The notes below the pieces were generated by a model. That model was not told the origin of the DNA. It did no database searches and worked only from the letters and a program-made list of their open reading frames with translations. From an uncultured Eubacterium sp. (GTDB lineage Bacteria > Bacillota > Clostridia > Lachnospirales > CAG-274), in the NCBI GenBank assembly GCA_900545305.1, contig UQYD01000030.1:1-22835 (forward strand): a stretch of 22,835 bases of DNA, written 5' to 3'. A program made the position numbers and the translations under genes. Positions 13,138 through 20,046 of the stretch are shown here, one piece after another; the first letter of the stretch is position 1, and each line of letters opens with the position of its first letter.

Positions 13138-15123
13138 TTATTTCTTGAAATATTTCTTTAATGCAGGAGATATTTCATTAGATGGAAGTGTAACAGTTAT
13201 ATATCCGTCATTTCCGTTGCTTTTAAGGTCTGTACTGAATATTGAAAGACGATATAAAGCTGTGTTTTTATCGTCAGGGTCTTTATAATTGAGATTATAA
13301 AGAGCTTCCATAATAGCTTTTATATCATTTTTATCACTAATTTGTACATTCTTCTTAGTATCAAGTTCTGAAACGGCAGTTTCGGCATCTGTATAATCGT
13401 CGTTTTGGTCATCTAAAGCTGAATAATCTACATCTAAACTATTTATGCTATCAATAGGAATATAGTTTGAAGTATAGCCCTGTTGCTGAAGATAATCTAT
13501 AACATCTTTGAAACAACTATTTAAAGGAATATTTTGTGAAATACCATATTTATAAGTTTTTCCTTTGTAAACAACATACTCTGTGTAGTTAATATCAAGA
13601 GAGCTATAGGTGTCTTTAGCTGAATTTATTACTTCCAAATCTTCAGGAGTTAATTCCATTATATCCTTTTTAACTATATCAGCAAGTTTATCAATATCTA
13701 TATTATTTAATCTTTGGCTATAATTTAGTAAACGAGGGTCAGTAATCTGAACATAATTCATTTCCTTTTTATTGTCGTTTACAATAGGATAAGTAGCTTT
13801 TTTATAGTTATCTATAGTATATATACTTTTCATTTCTTCAGGACTTAGGAAGTAGCCACGACTTAATTTTCTATTATGGTTTAAAGTATAGTTTATTGTA
13901 ATGTATGTCATATTATTAGATTCATTACTTACATCACCTCTCTGCACAAGGTACTTATGGAGTTTTAACATAGTGTCAATATCTTTTTTATCTGTAATAG
14001 TACCTTTATATCGTACCTTATCATAGTCTGGAGAGCCGTTAGTATATCCACTATCGTAACTAATATGTCCTATATAGTCAAAGGCATCTATACTTACAAC
14101 ATTATTTTCACTTGGCACTCTTCTTTCGTAACCTGTTAAGTCAAAAGCAAAGATTACATTTACTATACCCATACATACTGCAAAGATTACAATAGGTTTT
14201 AAAATACCTTTAAAGCTAAAGCTTTTCTGATTAAGCATAAATACTGCTATAAGAGCAACTATACCTAAAGGAAGTACGCCTAATGTGAAATTAAGACTTC
14301 TATTGTGTATGTAGTACAATGAATCGTAGCCAAAAAGACCGAAGCAAACAGCCACAAAGTACATAAGTATGGGCTTTAAAGGCTTAAAGGCAACAACTTC
14401 TCCATAGTTTTCCATATTTCTCAATTTATAAAGTACAAGAGAAATTACAAAGAGAGCAAGGGCAATGGCTATGTATATTACGGAGCGTTTTGCCCACATT
14501 TCATCTATTCCCATAATGTAAATGTACTGCATAATGCCTTCATCATAGTCTACAAAGCCATATACATTTTTGCTGAATATTTCATTTGCCATAGATAAAA
14601 TAAAGTAAGGCAAAGCAACGAAGCCACCACCGAAAACATATGTTGAAATTAAGTTACCACTTAATACAGATGTAAAAGTTGTGAGCATAAATGCACAAGC
14701 TGAATATAAAAGGCAAGTGTAAAAATATTTATAGCAGAACTGTATACCACTACCGTAGTGCAATTCTTCAAAAAATATTATTATACTTGTTACTGTAATA
14801 GGAACAATAAGGAGTATAAATCCTGAAAGAATATGGGATAAATACTGTGTTGTCCTAGAAACAGGTATACTATTCATAAAGGAAACAGAATTTACTCTAT
14901 GAAGATAGGAGAATAAAAGACCACCTAATACAAAGGCGAAGAATAATGCTAAACCACCATTGTCACTATCAAATCTGGAATAAACATCTCCAATATCTTT
15001 CATAACAGCATTTGGCAAAATGAAAAGTGCTGTTAATACCATATATATAGCTGAAACCCACCAATATCTCTTTATATCAGACTTTACAAGTGCCTTACTA
15101 AATAATGATATTTTCGAATTCAT
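13138..15123 (-). CDS. ABC-2-type permease with large extracytoplasmic domain
   Basis: The protein has 661 residues. About nine hydrophobic segments occupy residues 20-335. The remaining 325 residues are hydrophilic, rich in Tyr, Asp and Asn, and are predicted to lie outside. This architecture resembles permeases with a DUF6449-like C-terminal region found with YtrA/YtrB systems in Clostridia; the domain name is from memory. The gene begins inside the last 26 nt of the ATPase gene in another frame, so the two are tightly coupled. The substrate is unknown. Relatives of this operon type respond to cell-wall antibiotics, which would be a guess here. Confidence 0.85.
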   Translation of the reverse strand: MNSKISLFSKALVKSDIKRYWWVSAIYMVLTALFILPNAVMKDIGDVYSRFDSDNGGLALFFAFVLGGLLFSYLHRVNSVSFMNSIPVSRTTQYLSHILSGFILLIVPITVTSIIIFFEELHYGSGIQFCYKYFYTCLLYSACAFMLTTFTSVLSGNLISTYVFGGGFVALPYFILSMANEIFSKNVYGFVDYDEGIMQYIYIMGIDEMWAKRSVIYIAIALALFVISLVLYKLRNMENYGEVVAFKPLKPILMYFVAVCFGLFGYDSLYYIHNRSLNFTLGVLPLGIVALIAVFMLNQKSFSFKGILKPIVIFAVCMGIVNVIFAFDLTGYERRVPSENNVVSIDAFDYIGHISYDSGYTNGSPDYDKVRYKGTITDKKDIDTMLKLHKYLVQRGDVSNESNNMTYITINYTLNHNRKLSRGYFLSPEEMKSIYTIDNYKKATYPIVNDNKKEMNYVQITDPRLLNYSQRLNNIDIDKLADIVKKDIMELTPEDLEVINSAKDTYSSLDINYTEYVVYKGKTYKYGISQNIPLNSCFKDVIDYLQQQGYTSNYIPIDSINSLDVDYSALDDQNDDYTDAETAVSELDTKKNVQISDKNDIKAIMEALYNLNYKDPDDKNTALYRLSIFSTDLKSNGNDGYITVTLPSNEISPALKKYFKK

Positions 15124-15997
15124 AACCCATACCCCCTAATTCATAAATAAATATTTCTTCTAATGTAAGTGGAAGAATATCGCAAATAAGTGGATTGAAT
15201 TTATTTGCTGTAGAAGTAATTTCATCAGTTGTGCCACGAACTATACAAGTGTAGACACTACCGAAATAGCTTTCGTGGAGAATATTAATACTGTCTTTAA
15301 ATTCCTGTGGCAATCCCTCTTTAAAGGCAATTTGTAATTTATGAATTTCTCCCTTTACATCATCAAGCTGTTTTTCAAGTACCAACTTACCATTAAACAT
15401 AATACCAACATGGTCACAAACATCTTCAAGCTCTCTAAGGTTATGACTGGATACAAGAACTGTCATTTCTCTTTCGGCAACGTCTTGCAAAAGTAATGAC
15501 CAAGTATTTTTTCTCATAACTGGGTCAAGACCGTCCATAGGTTCATCAAGTACCATTAAGTCTGGTTTTGTGCATATGCCAAGCCAAAAAGCTACCTGCT
15601 TTTGCATACCTTTTGAAAGTCGGCAACATTTTCTTTTTACATCAATCTTGAAAATCTCTTTTAATTTATTGAAAGTTTCCCAATCCCAATCCTTGTAAAT
15701 ATCAGCATAGAGTTTTGCTGTATCAAGTATTGAATATGTAGTGAAGAAGAATAAATCATCACTAATATAGATAATCTTTTGCTTTAATGCCGGATTTTCG
15801 TATACTTCCTCTCCATCAACTGTCATTGAGCCACTGTCTGGTCTGTATACGCCCATTAAATTTTTAATAAATGTAGTTTTGCCGGCACCGTTAGGACCTA
15901 CAAGTCCGTATACAGAGCCTTTCTTTACATTAAGTGAAAGGTTGTCAAGGCTTTTAAAATTGCCAAAACTTTTGTTTAGATTTCTAACCTCAATCAT
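15098..15997 (-). CDS. ABC transporter ATP-binding protein (YtrB-like)
   Basis: The protein has 299 residues. Walker A is GPNGAGKTT (34-42), the signature is LSKGMQKQ (127-134), Walker B is LMVLDEP with Asp151/Glu152, the D-loop is GLDP and the H-loop His185 is in VSSHN. The usual Q-loop glutamine is replaced by a YISDD stretch (78-82), as I recall for YtrB-type proteins. The C-terminal 80 residues extend beyond the core. It energises the permease encoded immediately downstream (26-nt overlap), and its start overlaps the GntR gene stop by 4 nt. Confidence 0.93.
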   Translation of the reverse strand: MIEVRNLNKSFGNFKSLDNLSLNVKKGSVYGLVGPNGAGKTTFIKNLMGVYRPDSGSMTVDGEEVYENPALKQKIIYISDDLFFFTTYSILDTAKLYADIYKDWDWETFNKLKEIFKIDVKRKCCRLSKGMQKQVAFWLGICTKPDLMVLDEPMDGLDPVMRKNTWSLLLQDVAEREMTVLVSSHNLRELEDVCDHVGIMFNGKLVLEKQLDDVKGEIHKLQIAFKEGLPQEFKDSINILHESYFGSVYTCIVRGTTDEITSTANKFNPLICDILPLTLEEIFIYELGGMGYEFENIII

Positions 15998-16365
15998 TTT
16001 TCGTCCCCCTTATAAATATTTTTAATTAAATCAACAACTTCTTTTTCATCTGTGCCTAAGTAGATAAGTTCTTTTACAGCGTTTTCAAGGAGTTTAATGC
16101 TTTCGTTTTTTCTGGCAAGCTGAACATCGTCACGAAGTGGGGCAACAAAATAGCCCTTAGCCTTCATTGAATAAATATAGCCTTCTCTTTCCAGTTCCTT
16201 GTAGGCTCGCTGTATTGTATTAGGGTTTATAGTGAGCTGAGATGCCAGTTCTCTAACAGATGGCAGTTGTTGGTGTTCCTCAAGTGCTTTATTAAGTATT
16301 AGTTCTCTTGTTTGGTCTTTTATTTGTTCGTAAATAGGTCTGTGGTCAGTATAGTCAAGTTTCAT
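15994..16365 (-). CDS. GntR-family repressor, YtrA subfamily
   Basis: The protein has 123 residues. The winged-helix DNA-binding domain fills most of the protein: PIYEQIKDQ, LPSVRELASQLTINPNTIQRAY (recognition helix about 45-62) and EGYIYSMKAKGYFV. The short C-terminal tail without a ligand-binding domain is typical of the YtrA group. These repressors usually control their own ABC operon. Here a palindromic site overlaps the operon promoter, in keeping with self-repression. GGAGGTGA precedes the ATG. The stop overlaps the ATPase start (ATGA). Confidence 0.92.
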   Translation of the reverse strand: MKLDYTDHRPIYEQIKDQTRELILNKALEEHQQLPSVRELASQLTINPNTIQRAYKELEREGYIYSMKAKGYFVAPLRDDVQLARKNESIKLLENAVKELIYLGTDEKEVVDLIKNIYKGDEK

Positions 16366-16377
16366 TATTTCACCTCC

Positions 16378-16429
16378 ACTGTATTAACTGTCTATTAATT
16401 ATAATACAGTTCATACAGTCCTTTGTCAA
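16378..16429 (-). promoter_or_regulatory. Promoter and GntR operator of ABC operon
   Basis: On the minus strand: TTGACA (16429-16424), a 17-nt spacer, TATTAT (16406-16401). ACTGTATTA (16410-16402) and TAATACAGT (16386-16378) form a perfect 9-bp inverted repeat flanking the start region. An extra ACTGTAT copy lies upstream in the spacer, and an inner ACAGT lies between the arms. This is a good candidate for the YtrA-like repressor's binding site. Confidence 0.75.
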
Positions 16430-16458
16430 GTAGTTTTCAAAATTTTGCAAAAAAATAT

Positions 16459-16480
16459 CCCCTGTAGCTGTGTACAGGGG
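16459..16480 (-). terminator. Terminator of murG-stalk operon
   Basis: CCCCTGTA (16459-16466) pairs with TACAGGGG (16473-16480), with a 6-nt loop. On the minus strand it is followed by ATATTTTTTTGC. Confidence 0.9.
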
Positions 16481-16491
16481 AGAATACAATA

Positions 16492-16953
16492 TTACTTTTC
16501 AGCCTTTACATCGTCTAAGTTAAGAGAACCTAAAACCTTAATACCGGTTTTTCTTGAAATAGAGGCTGTTTTAGTTTCAGCGTCCCAATCAACAGAGTAA
16601 TTTAATGCTTCGCCTACTGCTCTTAATGGAAGCATAAATCTGCCGTCAATAATTGTCTGTGGAACATCAGGTGTAATATTTTCATCGTTTACTGTAAAGT
16701 ATTCGTTGCCATAAGTCATTTTAATTGTTGAGCCAAGGCTATTTAAGAAGGCTGTTTTAGTTTCAGCATTGTATACTACAAAGTAGCCAAGTTCCTCGAA
16801 AATACCTCTTACAGGAACAAGAGTTCTGCCGTCTACAATAACACCTTTTGCTTCAATTTCCTTGTCGTTTACTTTTACATTTACATCAGTGCCGGCAAAG
16901 ACACTTGTTGTCATAGTAAGAATAGCAATCCCTAAAGCTAATAATTTTTTCAT
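16492..16953 (-). CDS. Secreted stalk-domain protein (copper amine oxidase N-like)
   Basis: The protein has 153 residues. Residues 1-20 are a signal peptide ending VFA, with cleavage probably before Gly21. The mature part is two copies of the stalk motif: GRTLVPVRGIFEELGY and GRFMLPLRAVGEALNY, each followed by a W/Y-x-A-E-T-K-T-A strand. This is the domain named after the N-terminus of copper amine oxidase; no copper or quinone chemistry is implied, since no oxidase domain is present. In Clostridia such domains often attach to wall enzymes, but here they stand alone. It follows murG by 15 nt with its own GGAGG, so it is probably co-transcribed. Confidence 0.88.
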   Translation of the reverse strand: MKKLLALGIAILTMTTSVFAGTDVNVKVNDKEIEAKGVIVDGRTLVPVRGIFEELGYFVVYNAETKTAFLNSLGSTIKMTYGNEYFTVNDENITPDVPQTIIDGRFMLPLRAVGEALNYSVDWDAETKTASISRKTGIKVLGSLNLDDVKAEK

Positions 16954-16968
16954 TTGAATTTCCTCCTC

Positions 16969-18033
16969 TTATTTAGAAACACTTTTTATTACCGCCATTA
17001 CTTCGTCAACACCCTTAGAAAGGCTTGCTGACTTCATAGTAGCTATATATTTTTCTCTATTTTCGTAGAGTGTATTAATGCTGTTAAATAAAGATTCTTC
17101 TGTCATTTCGTCTTCGTCACAAACATCAGCAAAACCCTGCTTTTTAAAACTATCGGCATTTAAAATCTGGTCACCTCTACTAGCTCTTTTTGAAAGAGGT
17201 ATTAAAAGCATAGGTTTATTTAAAGCTAAAAATTCGCAAATAGCATTTGAACCGGCTCTTGTAATAACAAAGTCACTTACTGCAAAAATATCAGGAAGTT
17301 CCTTTGATAAGTAATCATACTGGACATAGCCCTTAGTATCTCTAAGTTTTTCGTCTACATTTCCTTTACCACAAAGATGAATAATGTCATACTTTTTGAG
17401 AAGTTCAGGCAACAATGCTCTTATAGAAGTATTTATTTTTACTGAACCCTGTGAACCACCCATAATAAGCATAACAGGTTTTGTACCGTCAAGGTGTGTA
17501 AATTCAAGACCTTTTTCCCTAGAGCCCTTATAGAGTACATCTCTTATAGGTGTGCCGGTAAGTATGCCCTTATTATTTTTAATATGAGGTATTGCCTCTG
17601 GGAAAGTGACACAAACTGCCTTTGCAAAAGGCATAGCGATTTTATTTGCAAGACCCGGAGTAATATCACTTTCGTGACAAATTACAGGTATTTTTAAAGA
17701 TTTTGCTGCAATAACAACAGGAACGGCAACAAAGCCACCCTTTGAAAATACTACATCAGGCTTAATTTTTTTGAGAGCTTTTTTAGCTTCGTGGATACCC
17801 TTTAAAACTTTGAACATATCTGAAAAATTCTTCTTGTCGAAATATCTTCTAAGTTTACCGGAGCTAATACCTGTGTATGGAATATCGTATCTGGCAACGA
17901 TTTCTTTTTCCATACCTTCTTTACTTCCTATATAGTATACTTCATAGCCTTCAGACTTTAAATATGGTAATAAAGCAATATTTGGTGTAACGTGGCCAGC
18001 TGTTCCACCACCAGTTAAAACTATCTTTTTCAT
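16969..18033 (-). CDS. murG: MurG N-acetylglucosaminyltransferase
   Basis: The protein has 354 residues. It transfers GlcNAc from UDP-GlcNAc to undecaprenyl-diphospho-muramoyl pentapeptide, making lipid II on the inner face of the membrane. Motifs are the N-terminal GGGTAGHVTPN (about 8-18), GGFVAVPVV, HESDITPGLAN, the GGSQGS loop, and the UDP-binding region RAGSNAICEFLALNKPMLLIPL. The ribosome site GGAGG lies 7 nt before the ATG. It is separated from the usual mur/fts cluster, paired only with the stalk-domain gene. The copy appears intact. Confidence 0.95.
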   Translation of the reverse strand: MKKIVLTGGGTAGHVTPNIALLPYLKSEGYEVYYIGSKEGMEKEIVARYDIPYTGISSGKLRRYFDKKNFSDMFKVLKGIHEAKKALKKIKPDVVFSKGGFVAVPVVIAAKSLKIPVICHESDITPGLANKIAMPFAKAVCVTFPEAIPHIKNNKGILTGTPIRDVLYKGSREKGLEFTHLDGTKPVMLIMGGSQGSVKINTSIRALLPELLKKYDIIHLCGKGNVDEKLRDTKGYVQYDYLSKELPDIFAVSDFVITRAGSNAICEFLALNKPMLLIPLSKRASRGDQILNADSFKKQGFADVCDEDEMTEESLFNSINTLYENREKYIATMKSASLSKGVDEVMAVIKSVSK

Positions 18034-18061
18034 GGTATATCCTCCATTTCCTATACCTATA

Positions 18062-18090
18062 ATTTTAAACCAATTTATGGTTAATGTCTA
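18062..18090 (-). promoter_or_regulatory. Probable promoter of murG
   Basis: On the minus strand: TAGACA (18090-18085), a 17-nt spacer, TAAAAT (18067-18062). The spacer contains AACCA-N5-TGGTT, a small inverted repeat. Confidence 0.5.
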
Positions 18091-18173
18091 GTACATTATT
18101 ATATGAAAAATAAAAATATTTATTATGTTTGAAATGGCTGTATTTACTGCTAATATTGTATCACTAACAAATA

Positions 18174-18202
18174 TTGACGATTTTTACTTTTTATGTTATA
18201 TT
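18174..18202 (+). promoter_or_regulatory. Promoter of dapF
   Basis: TTGACG (18174-18179), a 17-nt spacer, TATATT (18197-18202). Confidence 0.65.
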
Positions 18203-18245
18203 CATACTAAAGTTGTAAGAATATATTAAAAATGAGGTGTTGTAT

Positions 18246-19088
18246 ATGAAATTTACTAAAATGCACGGTTGTGGAAATGACTATGTATACATTAACTGTT
18301 TTGAAGAAAAAGTAGCTGACCCAGAAAAGCTTGCTCAGGCTATGAGTGACAGACATTTTGGTATTGGTTCTGACGGTATTGTACTTATTATGCCTAGTGA
18401 AGTAGCTGACTGCAGAATGAGAATGTTTAATGCAGACGGTAGTGAAGCTGAAATGTGTGGTAACGCATCTCGTTGCGTAGGTAAGTATGTTTATGACAGA
18501 GGTATTGTAAAGAAGAACCCTGTTCGTCTTGAAACTATGTGTGGCATTAAGGTTATTGAAGTTCATACAGATGCAGAGGGCAAGGCAGAAACTCTTACTG
18601 TAGATATGGGCGAACCTATTCTTGCACCAAAGGATATTCCTGTTGTAGCTGACAGCGAACCTGTAGTAGATTTAACACTTTCTTCTTGTGGTAAGGATTT
18701 TGATTTTACTTGCGTATCTATGGGTAACCCACATGCAGTAACATTTATTGACACTCCTGTAAAGGAATTTGAAGTAGAAAAGTATGGTCCATCTCTTGAA
18801 GTTGACTCTCACTTCCCAAGAAAGGCTAACATTGAATTTGTTGAAATTGTAGATGAAACTCATTTAAGAATGAGAGTTTGGGAAAGAGGTACTGGCGAAA
18901 CTTTAGCTTGTGGTACTGGTACTTGTGCTACAGTTGTAGCATCTAACATCAAGGGTATTTGCCCAAGAGTTCCTGTAGAAGTTGAACTTGTAGGTGGTAA
19001 GCTTACTATTGAATGGAAGCCAGAAGATAACCACGTTTATATGACTGGTCCGGCTACATTTGTATTTGACGGTGTTTGGGAGGATTAA
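18246..19088 (+). CDS. dapF: Diaminopimelate epimerase
   Basis: The protein has 280 residues. It converts LL- to meso-diaminopimelate for lysine and peptidoglycan. Both catalytic cysteines are visible: Cys71 in EMCGNASRC and Cys222 in LACGTGT. HGCGNDYVYIN at the N-terminus and MGNPHAV are also typical. The ATG at 18246 is 6 nt after GAGGTG; an in-frame GTG at 18237 overlaps that site. It is followed after 9 nt by a PAP2 phosphatase gene. Confidence 0.96.
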   Translation: MKFTKMHGCGNDYVYINCFEEKVADPEKLAQAMSDRHFGIGSDGIVLIMPSEVADCRMRMFNADGSEAEMCGNASRCVGKYVYDRGIVKKNPVRLETMCGIKVIEVHTDAEGKAETLTVDMGEPILAPKDIPVVADSEPVVDLTLSSCGKDFDFTCVSMGNPHAVTFIDTPVKEFEVEKYGPSLEVDSHFPRKANIEFVEIVDETHLRMRVWERGTGETLACGTGTCATVVASNIKGICPRVPVEVELVGGKLTIEWKPEDNHVYMTGPATFVFDGVWED

Positions 19089-19097
19089 TTTTAATCT

Positions 19098-19589
19098 ATG
19101 AATAAAAGATTGTTTTTTTTGATGTATAATATGGCAAAGGATAACAAGGCTGTTGGCAGAATTGCAGTTTTTATAGCATCACATACTAACAAGATTTATG
19201 CTTTGGTATATTTAATTGGCATAGTATATGCGTTTTTCCAGAATAGCAATCTTTTATTTAGGTTTATACTAATTCCTTTTATTACTATAGTATATAATTC
19301 TATTTTAAGGAAAATACTAAATAGACCAAGACCTTTTAAGGAACTTGGTATTGAAAGTCTTATTGAACACGAGGACAAAGGCTCTTGTCCGTCTAACCAC
19401 GCAGTATCAGCTATGATTATTGCTATGGCGTGGTGCAGTATTTTTCCTGTAGTAGGGGCAATTCTTATTGTGCTTGCTATTTTTACAGGACTGAGCAGAG
19501 TGATGACAGGAGTACATTATCCTGTTGATGTTTTTTTAGGCTGGTTAATAGCTATTGTTATAGGCTGTTTAGGATTTTTTGTATTTTAG
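19098..19589 (+). CDS. PAP2-family membrane phosphatase
   Basis: The protein has 163 residues, with four to five hydrophobic segments. The PAP2 signature is present in three parts: RKILNRPRP (first motif, with Arg where Lys is usual), PSNHAVSA (about 97-104), and SRVMTGVHYPVDV (third motif, catalytic His). Such enzymes remove phosphate from lipid phosphates, for example undecaprenyl diphosphate or phosphatidylglycerophosphate. Next to dapF, a role in lipid-carrier recycling is plausible but unproven. The ribosome site is weak: the nearest GGAGG is about 16 nt upstream and overlaps the dapF stop region, so translation probably depends on coupling. Confidence 0.85.
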   Translation: MNKRLFFLMYNMAKDNKAVGRIAVFIASHTNKIYALVYLIGIVYAFFQNSNLLFRFILIPFITIVYNSILRKILNRPRPFKELGIESLIEHEDKGSCPSNHAVSAMIIAMAWCSIFPVVGAILIVLAIFTGLSRVMTGVHYPVDVFLGWLIAIVIGCLGFFVF

Positions 19590-19599
19590 AAAAAAAGTG

Positions 19600-19641
19600 T
19601 TGACAAGTGCTTATTGTTATGGTATTATAAATAAGCACTTG
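19600..19641 (+). promoter_or_regulatory. tRNA-Ser promoter with 11-bp inverted repeat
   Basis: TTGACA (19600-19605), a 17-nt spacer and TATTAT (19623-19628), with an extended -10 (TGG before it). CAAGTGCTTAT (19604-19614) and ATAAGCACTTG (19631-19641) are perfect inverted repeats enclosing the -10 box. Confidence 0.85.
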
Positions 19642-19648
19642 ATTTTAT

Positions 19649-19736
19649 GGAGTAGTACCCAAGTGGCTGAAGGGGCTCCCCTGCTAAGGGAGTAGGTCGT
19701 TTGCGCGGCGCGAGAGTTCAAATCTCTCCTACTCCG
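19649..19736 (+). tRNA. tRNA-Ser (anticodon GCU)
   Basis: The acceptor stem GGAGTAG (19649-19655) pairs with CTACTCC (19729-19735), with discriminator G at 19736. The anticodon stem CTCCC/GGGAG encloses CTGCTAA, with GCT at 19683-19685. A long variable arm follows (class II tRNA), then the T arm GAGAG-TTCAAAT-CTCTC. It reads the AGC/AGU serine codons. CCA is not encoded; the next bases are TAC. Confidence 0.97.
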
Positions 19737-19741
19737 TACTT

Positions 19742-19768
19742 GCCGATTGTATCGTTGATACAGTCGGC
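19742..19768 (+). terminator. Terminator of tRNA-Ser
   Basis: GCCGATTGTATC (19742-19753) pairs with GATACAGTCGGC (19757-19768): 12 bp with one T-G pair and a GTT loop, then TTTTTTG. It begins 6 nt after the tRNA. Confidence 0.92.
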
Positions 19769-19833
19769 TTTTTTGTTGTGTATAGGTTTATAAAAATTTA
19801 ATATATAAATAAGAGTTATTATCTTAAGATTAT

Positions 19834-19868
19834 GCAAGTTTTACAGTTAAACTTGCTTTTTTGTTTTT
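19834..19868 (+). terminator. Second terminator-like hairpin downstream of tRNA-Ser
   Basis: GCAAGTTT (19834-19841) pairs with AAACTTGC (19849-19856), followed by TTTTTTGTTTTTT. It may be a back-up terminator protecting the pectate lyase gene from tRNA read-through. The stretch 19769-19833 is AT-rich, with nothing recognisable. Confidence 0.65.
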
Positions 19869-19881
19869 TATGGAAATAAAA

Positions 19882-19927
19882 ATATGTTAAAATTGCATAT
19901 TAAATAAAATTATATGGTAAAATTGCA
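19882..19927 (+). repeat. Direct repeats 30 bp apart upstream of pectate lyase
   Basis: ATATGTTAAAATTGCA (19882-19897) and ATATGGTAAAATTGCA (19912-19927) match at 15 of 16 positions and are offset by exactly 30 bp, close to three helical turns, so both copies face the same side of the DNA. They lie upstream of the predicted promoter and could bind an activator. Confidence 0.5.
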
Positions 19928-19940
19928 CAAAAACCAATCC

Positions 19941-19991
19941 AAATAAATGTCAAAAATTGACCTATTTATTTTGTCCCATTTTTGGTATTAT
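19941..19991 (+). promoter_or_regulatory. Pectate lyase promoter region with inverted repeat
   Basis: An extended -10, TGGTATTAT (19983-19991), has no good -35 at 17 nt. Overlapping that -35 position is a bulged inverted repeat: AAATAAATGTCA (19941-19952) with TGAC (19958-19961) and ATTTATTT (19964-19971). A promoter lacking a -35, with a dyad in that place, suggests control by an activator or repressor. Confidence 0.45.
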
Positions 19992-20046
19992 TGCACTTGA
20001 GTTCGTTAGAGAAATAACGATAAAAAGGATTGGAGGAAGATTATTA

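Noticed and set aside
15098..15123. Possible frameshift joining ATPase and permease into one gene
   Set aside because: Both proteins have complete ends, and short overlaps are normal for coupled ABC genes.
19957..20046. N-terminal extension of the pectate lyase frame
   Set aside because: This would precede a clear signal peptide, starts at TTG without a ribosome site, and covers the likely promoter; GGAGG points to ATG 20047.
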